Shown piece by piece: positions 44,544 through 55,911 of a stretch of 64,000 nt of DNA. The DNA is from Perkinsus marinus ATCC 50983. Its lineage: Eukaryota; Perkinsozoa; Perkinsida; Perkinsidae. How positions within the stretch are numbered: position 1 is the stretch's first letter; each line of letters opens with the position of its first letter. The stretch spans positions 657,901 to 721,900 of the forward strand of contig NW_003211409.1 of assembly GCF_000006405.1 (NCBI RefSeq). Direction: 5' to 3'. Under the pieces are notes generated by a model. That model was not told the DNA's origin, made no database searches, and saw nothing but the letters and a program-made list of their open reading frames with translations. The position numbers were made by a program, and so were the translations under genes.

Positions 44544-45968
44544 CTACGACGATAGAACCGAGCACTCCTCGGGGGACGCTGGAGGGTAGATAGTTTGGTA
44601 CAGAGTCCAAGCAGATCCAACCCCAGCCACAAGCATGAGAACGATGAAAGATAAACTCCTCATTGTTGCCCGCTTCGAACCAAAGTTCCCTTCGTCTCTG
44701 GCCGACCCCTCATCCTTAGAGTGACGAGACAACAGATACTTAAGTCTCATGTAGAATAGGGGAGGGAAGACAAGATGGATCAGCGTGTAAGTCACAGCCG
44801 ATAGATAATCAACTTGCAACGTAAAGTTGGGTACCGCGATAGTGATGATTGCAGTGATGGCAACGAGAAGACTACGTAGACTGCAAGTCGCAACTAGAGT
44901 GGGCCACTTTCCCCACTTCTCAGCTCGCGGCGAGCCGTTTTCCAAACCGGCGAGGACCTCAATCGCCCTACAAGATGGATGCAGTAGAAGGGCATAGTGT
45001 GTAGAGCACAACCCGAGAATGCTCGCAAAGGAAATATATCCCCAGACATTCTTATGCATAGCATCCAAGACATTGCCGTAGCAGAGAAGACTTTGGCCCC
45101 ACCCGAGATAAGCCGCAGCAGTGACGACGCCCAACTGGACGGTAATCGTCGCGAAAGCGTAGAAAAACATCTTAGGGGCATGAGAAGGTATTCGCATGTC
45201 ATGTACCACAGTTGTAGAGCCACAAGTAACAGCGTAAGCGAAAGAGAAGGTAGTGTAAGCAGCGAGAATGCTGAGCGGCTGTGATACACCAAGTACGTAC
45301 TCCACGTCACCGTCACTTGCCGCAGCTTGGACGAAGCCACCCACAGTGAGGCCGATGACAGACATGACCACAGCGACAACACCAAAGGTATTCGACACAT
45401 AACCAATCTCTCGCATAGTCTTGAGCCAATTCAAAGGGAGGAGGAGGAAAGCCCAGATGACAACCCACCAGGTAATAGAAATGCCATCATAGAGATGATA
45501 GGAGTTCTGACCGAGGAGGAGGATAACAATACAGCATGTACCAATCAGTGAGATATGTAAACATACAGCAACAACTATCCGCCCTACTCGACCAAAAGCG
45601 GCGTCGCCAAGATCCTCATAAGCCATTACCACGTGCATACCCAGCTGCTGAGCCATCACGCGGCAGCAGTACAACAGGTATACCATCAACCACCCAATAG
45701 CACCACACACGAAGAGTAGGATGATAGCAGGCAGATATCCCACACTGGCCGTCGCCGTGGTCAAAGCCAACATACCCTCTCCACCAGCAGTCATAACCAC
45801 GTTGAAGACAGCCATGAAGTCAGGCATGCCCTCGGGGTTAACTTCCACATCACCTTCAATCTTCTCAGACACGTAAGAGCATCTCGGAGATGACAACTCA
45901 ACCTTCTTGGAGGAGGCGATACTGCTCCTTGAAGAAGACGTGGAAGCCTTGCTGACTGCCAGTGACAT
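44544..45968 (-). CDS. Amino acid transporter, AAAP family, copy 2
   Basis: A single frame of 474 codons from the ATG before SLAVSKASTSSS. It is a paralogue of the genes at 38680 and 47091. The first helix reads MAVFNVVMTAGGEGMLALTT, where GGEG replaces the GVGxLAL seen in the other copies, a change at the core of the substrate-site helix. Later landmarks are IGYVSNTFGVVAVV, AYTTFSFAYAVTCGSTTVVH, LLHPSCRAIEVLAGLENGSP and SAVTYTLIHLVFPPLFYMRL. The tail ends CSVLSS, almost the same as copy 3 (CSLLSS). The 3' half is very similar in DNA to copy 3, suggesting recent duplication or gene conversion. No introns. Confidence 0.9.
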   Translation of the reverse strand: MSLAVSKASTSSSRSSIASSKKVELSSPRCSYVSEKIEGDVEVNPEGMPDFMAVFNVVMTAGGEGMLALTTATASVGYLPAIILLFVCGAIGWLMVYLLYCCRVMAQQLGMHVVMAYEDLGDAAFGRVGRIVVAVCLHISLIGTCCIVILLLGQNSYHLYDGISITWWVVIWAFLLLPLNWLKTMREIGYVSNTFGVVAVVMSVIGLTVGGFVQAAASDGDVEYVLGVSQPLSILAAYTTFSFAYAVTCGSTTVVHDMRIPSHAPKMFFYAFATITVQLGVVTAAAYLGWGQSLLCYGNVLDAMHKNVWGYISFASILGLCSTHYALLLHPSCRAIEVLAGLENGSPRAEKWGKWPTLVATCSLRSLLVAITAIITIAVPNFTLQVDYLSAVTYTLIHLVFPPLFYMRLKYLLSRHSKDEGSARDEGNFGSKRATMRSLSFIVLMLVAGVGSAWTLYQTIYPPASPEECSVLSS

Positions 45969-47090
45969 TTCTGGAAAAGGCTGCAAACACTACTAAAGAA
46001 TACCTAAAGACTACATCAACGGAAAGCTACAGTTATACTCATCACGTGATTAAAAGCGAAGTGCTAGAAACGCCAAGATACTCGAAACCGCTCAGGATTC
46101 ACCCTAAATCCTTCTCACTCCAACGGAAGCCGAGAAGTACGGTAGAGAGCGGTAGATACACGGTAGAGAACCGACCCGTCCGCCAGTAGTGTCATCCACA
46201 AGGATACAAAAGGTGAGAACTAACAAAGTGCGTAAAGCTTCCGCAAATAACAAATACCAAACCTCCCAGGAAGTCTGCCTACGAGTCAACGCAAATGGAA
46301 TCACTTGGTAGAGACTTATGGTATACGATATACAATCCCCCAAAATATGGGACGGTTCATAGGAAATGCACCTCAACTCGAGAAACGAAAGCAGTCTAAG
46401 CCTACTGGGAAGAAGCCTAGGCGATTACAGACACAGCGGCGAAACTAGGCATATATGACAGAAACGCATTGACAGCTTTGCATACCAGCACAGCCTGAAC
46501 ATACTATACTTCTGAATAAGGGCACTAGCCTATGGAACACTCCTCCCATGCCTTCAGGGAGATCGAGCAGCTACCCTACAGGAGGATGGTAGACTGCTAA
46601 AAGCATCAACCCCATCTTACGATGGGAACAAGACGCCGAAATTACAGAGGAGTCACTGGTGCGTTCAACAGTGCTGCGCCGCAGTCGAGGATGCAGTCGC
46701 ATTGTTGCTCCTTCACTGGGCGTCAGCAGCGATTCAACGACACAAAGACTTCTGTGATAAACACTAATATAAAGCACTGACTTAGTTGAAAATAGAGCAG
46801 AACATATCATTGGCAGCATCTAACACGTCCCATTGCTGCCTGATGAGGGACATCCACGCGAATACGTGAAGTCAACACCCAACCAGCCCACAACGGTTCA
46901 TGTTAAGCCAAGCGGACTTGCAGAACGCCAACATTGTAGACGAGCGACTCGTCCTTGTGATACCAAATCCGACTTGAGAAGTGAGCGCTACTACAAGCAT
47001 CAACCCGAAGAACGGGATGAAGCTAGTGCAGCGAAATGGATAGGAATGGAAACCTATAAATGGACTCAAAAAGCATTGCTCATTTGCTCT
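45969..47090. other. Intergenic stretch between transporter copies 2 and 3
   Basis: No gene was recognised in about 1.1 kb. It holds the 5' flank of copy 2 and the 3' flank of copy 3. Confidence 0.4.
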
Positions 47091-48500
47091 CTACGATGAG
47101 AGCAGAGAACACTCCTCAGGCGTTGCATTAGGATCAACCGTCTTGTAGAGGGTTAGCGCTGATCCAAGCAAAGCAACGAGCATGAGAATGATCAATGATA
47201 TACTTATCATTGTTGATCGTTTTGAGCCAAAGTTCCCTTCAGACTTGGCCAGCTCCTTATCCGCGAAACTACGAGACAACAGGTACTTGAGCCTCATGTA
47301 GAATAGAGGAGGGAAGATGAGATGGACCAATGTATAAGTCACAGCCGATAGATAATCAACTAGCAGTGAAAAGTTGGGCACTGTAATCGCAATGATTGCA
47401 GTGATCACCACAAGAAGGCTACGTAGACTGCAAGTCGCGACTAGAGTGGGCCACTTCCCCCACTTCTCAGCTCGCGGCGAGCCGTCTTCCAAACCTGCGA
47501 GGACCTCGATGGCCCTACAAGATGGATGTAGCAAAACAGCATAGTGCGTAGCACACAATACGACGATGCTAACAAAAGAAATGTATCCCCACACATCCTT
47601 CTGCATCGCATCTAAGACGTTATCATAGCAAAGGAGGCCTTGACCCCAGCCAAGATAAGCGGCACAGGTCACAACAGCATAGACAACAACAAGCGTCGCG
47701 AAGGCGAATAGGAAGACCTTGGGAGCATGAGTTGGATTGCGCATATCGTGGACCACAGTGGTCGTGCCGCAAGTAACAGAATAAGAGAAGGAAAACGTAG
47801 TGTAAGCACCAATGATAGTAAGAGGTTGCGGTACACCTATCTCGTAATCAACGTCACCCTCATTGTTAGCAGCCTGGACAAAACCGGCGACAGAAAGACC
47901 AACAACTGATACGATGATGGAAGCAACACCAATAGTGCTGGAAACATAACCAATCTCTCGCATGGTCTTCAGCCAGTTCACAGGCAGGAGAATAACTGTC
48001 CAAATGATAACCCACCAGGTAACAGAGATACCGTCATAAATATGATAGGAGTTTTGACCAAGAAGTAGAATGAGGACACAACTGGTCCCAATGAGTGATA
48101 TGTGCAGACACACTGCAACAATAATCTTCCCAACCTTGCCAAAAGCGGCCTCTCCCACTTCCTCATAAGCCGGGACAAACTCCATACCCAAATGAAGGGC
48201 CATGACACGACATCTGTACAGGAGGTATACCATCAACCACCCAACAGCGGCACACACCACCAACAGGATGATACCAGGTAGATACCCCACACTGGACGTG
48301 GCTTTGGACAACGCCAGCATACCCACTCCAACAGCAGTCATGACCACGTTGAAGATAGCGGTGAAGTCAGGGGTGCCGTCGGCCTTCCCTTCGTTCCTGC
48401 CAGTCTTCGAGTCCATGGAATACTCGGAACATGAAGATTCGAGTTCCTTAGTACTGCTGTCGGAATACTCGATAGAGGGTTTACTGGAAGAACTTGACAT
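47091..48500 (-). CDS. Amino acid transporter, AAAP family, copy 3
   Basis: A single frame of 469 codons starting MSSSSSKPSIEYSDSSTKEL. It has a Ser-rich N-terminus with possible phosphosites, then the helix signature FTAIFNVVMTAVGVGMLALS, and about eleven hydrophobic helices. Landmarks include GYVSSTIGVASIIVSVVGLS, AYTTFSFSYSVTCGTTTVVH, GWGQGLLCYDNVLDAMQKDV and SAVTYTLVHLIFPPLFYMRL. It is closest to copy 2: the block LEDGSPRAEKWGKWPTLVA and SLRSLLV is nearly identical at DNA level. AAAP proteins exchange or import amino acids. The start is only 147 bp from the divergent COX5b start. No introns. Confidence 0.92.
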   Translation of the reverse strand: MSSSSSKPSIEYSDSSTKELESSCSEYSMDSKTGRNEGKADGTPDFTAIFNVVMTAVGVGMLALSKATSSVGYLPGIILLVVCAAVGWLMVYLLYRCRVMALHLGMEFVPAYEEVGEAAFGKVGKIIVAVCLHISLIGTSCVLILLLGQNSYHIYDGISVTWWVIIWTVILLPVNWLKTMREIGYVSSTIGVASIIVSVVGLSVAGFVQAANNEGDVDYEIGVPQPLTIIGAYTTFSFSYSVTCGTTTVVHDMRNPTHAPKVFLFAFATLVVVYAVVTCAAYLGWGQGLLCYDNVLDAMQKDVWGYISFVSIVVLCATHYAVLLHPSCRAIEVLAGLEDGSPRAEKWGKWPTLVATCSLRSLLVVITAIIAITVPNFSLLVDYLSAVTYTLVHLIFPPLFYMRLKYLLSRSFADKELAKSEGNFGSKRSTMISISLIILMLVALLGSALTLYKTVDPNATPEECSLLSS

Positions 48501-48647
48501 GATGGTGAAGTTGTTAAGATAGGACTGATTATGCCAACAGCTTCCGAGCTATCGCAGTGTATGCTTCGCTCCGCTCGGAGGCTAGCGCGCTCGCCCAAAA
48601 ATTCATCAGTCGTCCAAGTTGGTCCAGTTGGTAAGAAGGCAGCCATC
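48501..48647. promoter_or_regulatory. Compact bidirectional promoter, transporter 3 / COX5b
   Basis: Start codons at 48500 (minus) and 48648 (plus) are separated by 147 bp, nearly the same spacing as the BOP1/P4-ATPase pair. No known box was recognised. Confidence 0.55.
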
Positions 48648-49806
48648 ATGACTCTGCTGACGAGAGCTTTCAACCGCTCCTACGGAGCCTCCCTACTATC
48701 TTCTCGAGCTGCTCTACTCTCCAATAAGCAGCAAACCAGATGGTATGTAGGGTGGCTCGATCCGAATCCATCGTAATCAGTGCTCCCACTGTGACGTCCC
48801 GTGACACAATTGGCTGTCCCCATTAATGTGAATTAGTCCAAGTGGATACCTCACAGCTTCCTTACCTCTTCATAGAGTGATGCGTATTTGCCAGGTATCG
48901 TCATTGGCACCGCATGTCTGAGGACGATTGGGCCCTGCCCTTGGATTCGATGCCTGAAGACGTCAAGACCCTCATGGCTACTCCTCAGACCGAACGAGGC
49001 TTCGTAGAGGACTACTGGTAGCCTTTACCTCCTCTCCAGTCGCCCGAACATATCTTCCAGGTACAATAGAATCCGTGGGGAAGCCACTTTGTTGGACCCC
49101 GAGGCCTTGCCGTCCAAAAGCTACATCGACCTAGCCAGGGACATGGGCCTGCAAATAGTCGATGAACCTTCCAGCCATATGATGGGCCTCATCGAGCTGT
49201 AGACCACACTGAATAAGCTGGTAGTCTATCGCAACGATTCAGGTACGAGTATTTGAGAGGGGCCTCGTTCGTTGGCCCCTTTGGTACTATCGAGAACCCA
49301 GTCCTTGTCCCTGCCGTGGGGCAAGAGCGCGTTGTGGCCTGCACTGGTGGCGTTGGTGATGAGGAGCACTTTACTCTGTGGTTCAGATGCAGGTAAAACG
49401 TCGGTCTGGGCACACTGATATTTTGATATCTTCAGGGAAGGGTTCATGTATCGTTGTGGAGAATGTGACCAGATTTTCATGCTAGTCCGACTCTACTACG
49501 AGGATCGCTACTGGACGCAGACTCTCGTCCGCGACACTTTCATGTCTGTAAGACTGGGTCATCTACGACTTTCATGGGATGCTCATTATGGCTCTTGCAG
49601 GATGGTGACATGTTCGACCTCAAAACGCTAGAGAGGGTGCATAAAATGTGGAATAAGGATGAGATGGTCAGATGGGAGGTAAGCTTCTCCACGGTAAGCA
49701 TGGTCCTAGCATTTGTATTCATTAGGTTGGGTATTGGGCCCAGGATTACGTCTTGGGCAAGGGGGTGTTGCCAGGCATGGTAGAAGAGCATACTCGTGTG
49801 AACTAA
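48648..49806 (+). CDS. COX5B: Cytochrome c oxidase subunit 5b, nuclear encoded
   Basis: A multi-exon gene from ATG 48648, with N-terminal [20 protein letters not shown] fitting a mitochondrial presequence. Exons read [40 protein letters not shown], then the family core [20 protein letters not shown] and [19 protein letters not shown]. The zinc site is completed by [16 protein letters not shown] (CxxC). COX5b is a peripheral matrix-side subunit of complex IV. Two more exons, [20 protein letters not shown] and [20 protein letters not shown], extend the C-terminus about 45 residues beyond the animal/yeast form. TAA is at 49804-49806. The exact 5' edge of the GPFGT exon is approximate. Confidence 0.88.
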
Positions 49807-50043
49807 GTACCGTTATCTCTTCGAAGCTCTTTTTTGATGATAATATTATTATAGCACAGCGTTTGAGTGGAGACCTCCCTCATTCGCCTCATAGGTGACA
49901 TCACCCTCATAGATCTGCGTATAGCATGCTAGCGAGTTGGTATGGTAGCAGTAGACGGGTTTTGGGGTACACCACAATTAGGGTTGGGTTCATAGTACTA
50001 ATACGAGGAGCGAACACTGCGAAGTAGTTCACTTGCGTCTTCG

Positions 50044-53004
50044 ATGCGCTCTATGCCTACGCCCATGACGGACGCTGATGAGCTCGACACGAGTCACGAA
50101 CCAGCGTGGCTGCATGAAGTTGACAGAGTATGTTCAGCACTGGAAGGAGCTCCTGAGAATCTGTAATACTCTAGTTGTATGCAAGAGAGAGTAGTGTGGG
50201 CCCCAAGGTTCGACGAAGATAAGTGCCAAGTGGTATATGAGGGCGCTTCAAAGGCCGCTCAAGAGTTCTTCGCCTTACTTGCGAAAAGCGAGGAGGTTGA
50301 TGGTAAAGTGCACAGCTAGGAGGGAATTGTGGAGGTTGGGTTGTAGGGCTTCTGGGAGCGTTGCAGAACTTGGTGGTGGAGGGTTTGGACTTGGACCAGA
50401 TTTGGCAGGAAATAGAGAGTCAACAGAAACCGCTGGAAAAAATACTGAAGAAAAAAATGAAGTAGAGGAAAAAATTTTTTGGGGGATGTCGGGACGTGGC
50501 TTCATCAGGTTCTTGGAGAAGTTGGCAGCTACTGATGGCATTCAACTCCTCTCTGATGTGGGAGTGGGGGCTACTGAGGTTAGCGATGCGAGGTAGTAGG
50601 TAGTAGGATGTGGAAAAGGAATGGTATGGATATCAGTACGGCGAGCGAGGGAGAGGACGAGGATGCTGACATGGTGAGTGAGGCCAGCTCGACTTTGGGG
50701 TCGGATCAAGAAGAGGAGGAGGATGGAGAGGAAGAGGGAGAGGAGGTTGATAAGAAGGGTACTACTATTGGGTATTCTTGATATGATAATCGCCGATGTT
50801 GTTCCTATTTTACCATGATGCATGCGAGTATGCTGTATGTGCAATTTCTCTTACGAGGTGGAGTCTGATTATAGCGTGTTGAATACGCCGTATCATGTTG
50901 TAATGGTCGGGGTAGGTCCAAAGAGATCGGCAGTGGATGAGGGATTGTTCAAGCTCGCGGATATGAATGACTTCTTAGAGAGTGAGGATAAGAAGGATGC
51001 TGAGATAGCGGCTCGCAATAAGGTAATTTCGTGGCGCGTGACGCTGGAGTATGCACAACACACTTTAACGAGTCAGGCTAAAGGCCAGGCGGGAGAGGAC
51101 GAGGAAGAGGATGATGATGATGATGAGGAGAACGAGTGGGGTGATGACGATGAGTTCATGGATTTGGAGAAGCCTCTTGAAGACGATGGTAGGCCTCCTT
51201 ATGTGCCTTACAGTCTAGAGGATAGAGCGACTTTAGATTCTGAGGAGGTTGGAGTCGATAAGCTTATGTATAGTGACTTCTTTGATGCTCCGGAAGAGGG
51301 AGATGAGGTGGCCGTAGCGGCAACCGCTCCTTTGAAGTGAGGGTTTGTTGGGCTGTTGATGCGGCTGTATGGTGTGTGGCAGATCTACGGATGATGAAGA
51401 TGAAGAGGAGGAAGGTTTGGGCGGCTTACCGGAGGGGGAGAATCTCGATGATGAGGAGGAAGCTGCACTCGAGGAGCAGTTGAAGGAGATGCAGGGGGAA
51501 CTCACTGAAGGAGAAGAGGAGGAGGAGGAAGAGGATGGTACTGGTCGTTAACGGATGTCGTCTTGTGCGATGATGGATGGTATTTAGAATCGGTAGTCGC
51601 GGCTGATGATGAGGAGGAGAAGGCGTCTCCTGTTGTTGCTGCTGCTGCTCCTGTCGTGGAGTCGAGACGCTCTGAGACTTCTGCGTTGAAGAAGAGGATA
51701 GAGGAGATGGAGAATGAGATAGAGGAGATGGAGCGAGAACAGTTGGATGTAATGGGATGATGATGATGAATTGGCGAAGGTGTGGTATGATGATAAACGG
51801 TGATGATTCAGGAGAAGCATTGGACGATGACAGGCGAGGCCACCGGCAGCAGCCGACCTTTGAACTCTCTTTTGGAGCAACATATTGATCTACCCTTCTC
51901 CAAGTTGGCGGCGAGGAGGGCTGAGAAACAGTGGGAGGATGGAGGTAATAATAAAGAAAGCTGTAGGAAATTGGATTGCCTTGTAGTGGTGATGGATGAT
52001 AGTGGATATCATCTGCAATTTGAATTTTATATTGGGGAACATGATTATGAAATCTGGAGGTTGGGGATCCACTTTCTATGAACAACGTGTGATGGACTAC
52101 GCTCTTCCCGAGAAACTCTGTGGGAGTGGCATGAGAATCTAAAGTTGAGATTTCCTCAGTTCGAATATGCTCAAGCTCGATTTGACGTTGTTTGAGGTGA
52201 TGTCGTGATGGTTTCAGAAGAGGAAGAGGATGAGCTTACACAAGGCACTGCTGGGGCCTTCAAGCTTGATGTGGATGCCATTATCAAGCAGAGGGTCGCT
52301 GACGAACTGTATGATGATGTGATTAAGCGTAGCGAGGAAGAGGTGAAGGAGTGGTATGGCTTTACATGGAGACCGATACGCTTCCCTCAGGTGCTGCGGC
52401 TAAAGGGTAGCCAAGAAGGTGATGATTCTGTGGAGACTCTAAACTTCCAGAAGTCAAGGTTGGGTCTTGCTGACGTCTATGCTAAGCAGTATGAGGCGGA
52501 GGTAGATGAGGGTGGTCCATCGGGGTGGCCAGGGTGGTGCTTGCTCAGATGCTAGGGCAGCAGACTGATGCGGAACTACAGCAGGACGCAGACCGGGTTG
52601 AGCTCAGGAGGCTCTTCGCTAAGCTCATGCATAAGCTGGACACTCTTACTAATCAGAACTTCACTCCTAGACCGGTATGGAAAGGGGGGCAGGAGAGGTC
52701 GTTAGGTGGCTGGACTCAGGTGCTTGATTCAACCTTGTCGAAGGCAGCTAAGGACGGTGATGCTCCGGCCATTCGGATGGAGGAGGCCGTACCTATTACG
52801 GTGGCTGCTGGTGGTACTGAAGGGAATGAGGTGGGGAGGGGTGTGGCTTCGCTCCGCTAGGAAAAAGTGTTTTATAGGTTACGAAGGGCCCGGAGAAGCA
52901 GAAGGTGAGAGAGGAGATGAGTACTGAGGAGAAGGCGGCAGTGCGGGGCAATAAGAAGGCTAAGAGGCGACAGAAGGCTAAGGAGTCGATTGAGAAGGGT
53001 AACG

Positions 53005-53035
<31 letters not shown>

Positions 53036-53354
53036 AGGGTATGGTCGTTGTTTATAGGTAATGTGACCGTGGGGGATAGAAGAGCGAGAGAGGCCAAGTT
53101 GATTGAGAAGAACAAGAAGGAGAAGGCGGAGAGGAAGGCTCGGAAGGAAGGCCCTGGCAACGACAAGTAAGGTGGTGGGCAGTCGGTAGGATGATGACCT
53201 TGGTCGTATTAGGAGTAACCGCAAGATCCGTACTACAGCACTGATGGCTGCTGCGGCGGACTCGGCTGGTCGGGATGTACGGCGATCGGAAGCGAAGAGA
53301 AAAGAAGGGCGGAGCGATGCTACGGCTGGCGGCAGCAAGCGGGTTAAGCTATAG
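50044..53354 (+). CDS. MPHOSPH10: U3 snoRNP protein MPP10
   Basis: MPP10 with IMP3 and IMP4 binds U3 snoRNA in the small-subunit processome and is needed for early 18S rRNA cleavages. Exons show the N-terminal VVYEGASKAAQEFFALLAKS and LVVEGLDLDQIWQEIESQQK. A long acidic part (DEEEDDDDDEENEWGDDDEF) and MYSDFFDAPEEGDEV follow (family DFFDPP-type). Next come ETSALKKRIEEMENEIEEME, then the conserved TGEATGSSRPLNSLLEQHID, AIIKQRVADELYDDV and KLDTLTNQNFTPRP. The C-terminus is Lys/Arg-rich and ends GGSKRVKL. Three in-frame ATGs exist at the start (50044, 50053, 50065). The intron at 51023 begins with the GTAATTTCGTGGCGCG motif. An (ACT)n run abuts a splice acceptor near 53036. Confidence 0.92.
51023..51042 (+). 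repeat. TGGCGCG palindromic motif at an MPP10 splice donor
   Basis: The intron begins exactly with GTAATTTCGTGGCGCGTGAC, after AATAAG. The same string begins an LSM2 intron on the other strand. Confidence 0.7.
53005..53036. repeat. (ACT)n microsatellite next to a splice acceptor
   Basis: About nine to ten ACT triplets run directly into ACAG, which can serve as the acceptor of an MPP10 intron. Confidence 0.8.
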
Positions 53355-53668
53355 TCATACCCGAGTGGTGAGGCGGCGCATCAACGTAAATGTTCCTGTT
53401 TCTATTATACGCTTCTGTTACGAGTTACAGTGTCCCCCTATTGTGTGCGGAAGGGGGGAGGTTGATAGTATGTGGTGGAGCTATGGTAGGGGGACAGCCA
53501 TTGTGTCGGCATCGTGGTGATGTCTGGACGGATGAGAAGAGGTCAGAAAGGTCAAAGTGGCGCAATGTATGTGCTAGTTAAGAATAGTCATGTTTCGGGC
53601 CTGTTTTGAATCTTACATAGAGGACCTAGATATTTGTTCAGTCATATTACAACTCCTACCTAGTGACC

Positions 53669-55248
53669 ATGTCCAGAGAGTTCCGAGGTGATGACCATGA
53701 GCCGACTTGGGAGGAGGTGAAGGGCCTTCTTGCCGACCCTGAGGCCCCAGTAGAGAAGCGGTACCGCGCTCTCTTCTATGCCCGGAGCCGGGATGATTCT
53801 GAGGCGATTGAGGCTCTTTATAAGGTCTTGGAGCCCGAGACCAAATCGGTATGTGCATGCGTGCTATAGTTCATACCACTCCTCATCGAACTTCCAGGTG
53901 CTTCTTCGACACGAGGCGTGCTATTGCATCGGCCAGATGGAGCATGGCTTGGAAGGTGCGTGGAAGCTCGAGAACGTTATGGATGACGTTAACGAGCATC
54001 CCATGGTGAGATCAGCGGGCGTATCTTTGGTTCAGAAGTGGAAGATACAGAATAGGTCCGATGGAGTGCAATTTCGGATCATGTTAGGTGCGTCACGAAG
54101 CCATTGAGGGCCTTGCCGCTTGTGGCTCCGTCGATTCCCTTGACAAGATTCGTCCCTATTTGACTCATGAAAACGAGGCAATTCGGGATACCGCTACCTT
54201 AGCCGTCGAGTCTCTCGAAAGTAATACCACTCCTTTGTGAAATCCCCCCTTCCACTCCCCCCTCAGACCTCAAGAGGACTAAGGACACCGATGCTCAGCG
54301 TAGTGAGTTCAACACTGTCGATCCGATCGGGTCCAAGGCCCGCCAACACGCCACGAAGACCGAGGAGGTACTTCCAATCTCTTCATCATGGTCATGGTCC
54401 ACCGTCCCGTCGTTCAGGCCGCTCAGCGTCTCATGGACCCCAAGGCCAAGCTCTCTGATCGCTACGCGGCTATGTACCAACTACGTGCTGCTACTCTGCC
54501 CGGCTCAGTGTAGGCGTCCTTACCTGGGGTTGTCCATACCACTCCATTCCTAATTCCTGTAGGTCTCCCGATCCGGAAGCTCTGAAGGCATTGGCGCGAG
54601 TGTTGAGGGAGGACCACACCTCAGCTTTGATGAGGCATGAGCTCGCCTTCGTCGTAGCCCAGGTTGCTTTCGACGCTGATAAAGAAATGGTGAACATAAG
54701 CTCCTAGCGCTCTCCCTGGATCATCGTCCTTTTCTGAACAGACTCTTTCTAGTGTCCAAGCCCTCATCGACTCTGTGAAGGATAGGGAAGAGGCCTGCAT
54801 GGTTCGACATGAGTCAGCTGTGGCCCTGGGCTCTGTGGGTGGCGAGGTCGCCACCAAGTTCCTTAGGGACTACGTCCAGAGGCCTATCGACCACAACGAG
54901 GTAGTAGTAATAGCAGCATCTTATTCGCCAGTGTTGGAATATGTATTCGCTTTCCTCAGCAGAACTTGGGAGCTTCCTCACTAATTATAGAGGTTCATAT
55001 AAGTGTACAGAATCGAACGGAATTTCCTCAAACTTTTCTCAAAATTTCCATAGTGTTACCGTCACATGTAGTTGTTTCCTACACTGTTATTTGTCCAACT
55101 CGAGTGTTGTTGTTGTTCTTTTCAGGACGAAGCTGTAGTGATTGAGAGCTGTAAGGTCGCGCTTGACGCCATCAACTTCTGGTCGGATATGACGACCACT
55201 GGGACTGAGGAGGAGGAGGAGCCCGCAGTAGCAGCTACCACTGCCTGA
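53669..55248 (+). CDS. DOHH: Deoxyhypusine hydroxylase, HEAT-repeat di-iron enzyme
   Basis: DOHH hydroxylates deoxyhypusine on eIF5A, the last step of hypusine synthesis. The start MSREFRGDDHEPTWEEVKGL leads into a first HEAT-like half: YRALFYARSRDDSEAIEALY, LLRHEACYCIGQMEHG and HEAIEGLAACGSVDSLDKIR. The second half has DRYAAMYQLRAATLP, LMRHELAFVVAQVAFDADKE and MVRHESAVALGSVGGE. Four HE pairs (HEACY, HEAIE, HELAF, HESAV) are the expected iron ligands, so the enzyme looks active. The tail is CKVALDAINFWSDMTTTGTE plus a short acidic end and TGA at 55246-55248. Introns are small except 54901-55125 (225 nt), which contains a hAT-like miniature element. Confidence 0.95.
54929..55086. mobile_element. 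Miniature hAT-like element in a DOHH intron
   Basis: The element starts CAGTGTTGGAATATG and ends TTCCTACACTG (158 bp). Flanks TTATTCGC (54921-54928) and TTATTTGT (55087-55094) match 6 of 8. Removing it with one flank gives a 59-nt intron. The internal CCGTCACATGTAGTTG is shared with the PNO1 copy. Confidence 0.75.
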
Positions 55249-55490
55249 GTGTTTGGTGGTCAGTGATATTACCCTTGGGAGAAAGGTCCGAGTTAGGCAT
55301 GTGTCGGGCGATAGGGAGGCAGTTAGTTCACTCTACTTGATGAAGCGAGTTTCTTATTAGTACTGTCGTATCTTTTCACTGGATGATACCACTCCTTCCT
55401 GAGTTCAGTCATAATAAAGGCCATACTGGGTAATCGTGTTGTATTCAGTCGTTTGTAGCGTCGCGAGAGCCGCTCTCCTACGGGGTTAAT

Positions 55491-55878
55491 ATGGCTGAGT
55501 CTCCTCAGGGGGGTACCGCCGGCGGCAAGACCCTCGATAAAGGGTCACATAACAATAGTGGGGCGAGCGAAGCTGTCAGCCCGAGTGAACCCACCACTCT
55601 AAGAGGCGTGCTCTACTTCAATTGTAATACCGTAAATCCGTCACTTCCTACTGACCATACCCCTCAGTCCTGGATACAAGGATGGGTCCAGCAGCGTCCC
55701 CTAGAGAGGGGAAGTCCTCTGCGGCAGTAGTGGATGCGGCTGCGGCTGCGGCCTCTGGAAGACCTTCTGGTGGCAGCCTGCTCACGAATGAGAGGCTGCT
55801 TGGCCCGTCTGCTGGGCCCCGCTATGCTTTCTGTCTGCGTAGTAATGTTTTCTCACAGTATTACATTAGTGAGAGCAG

Positions 55879-55911
<33 letters not shown>

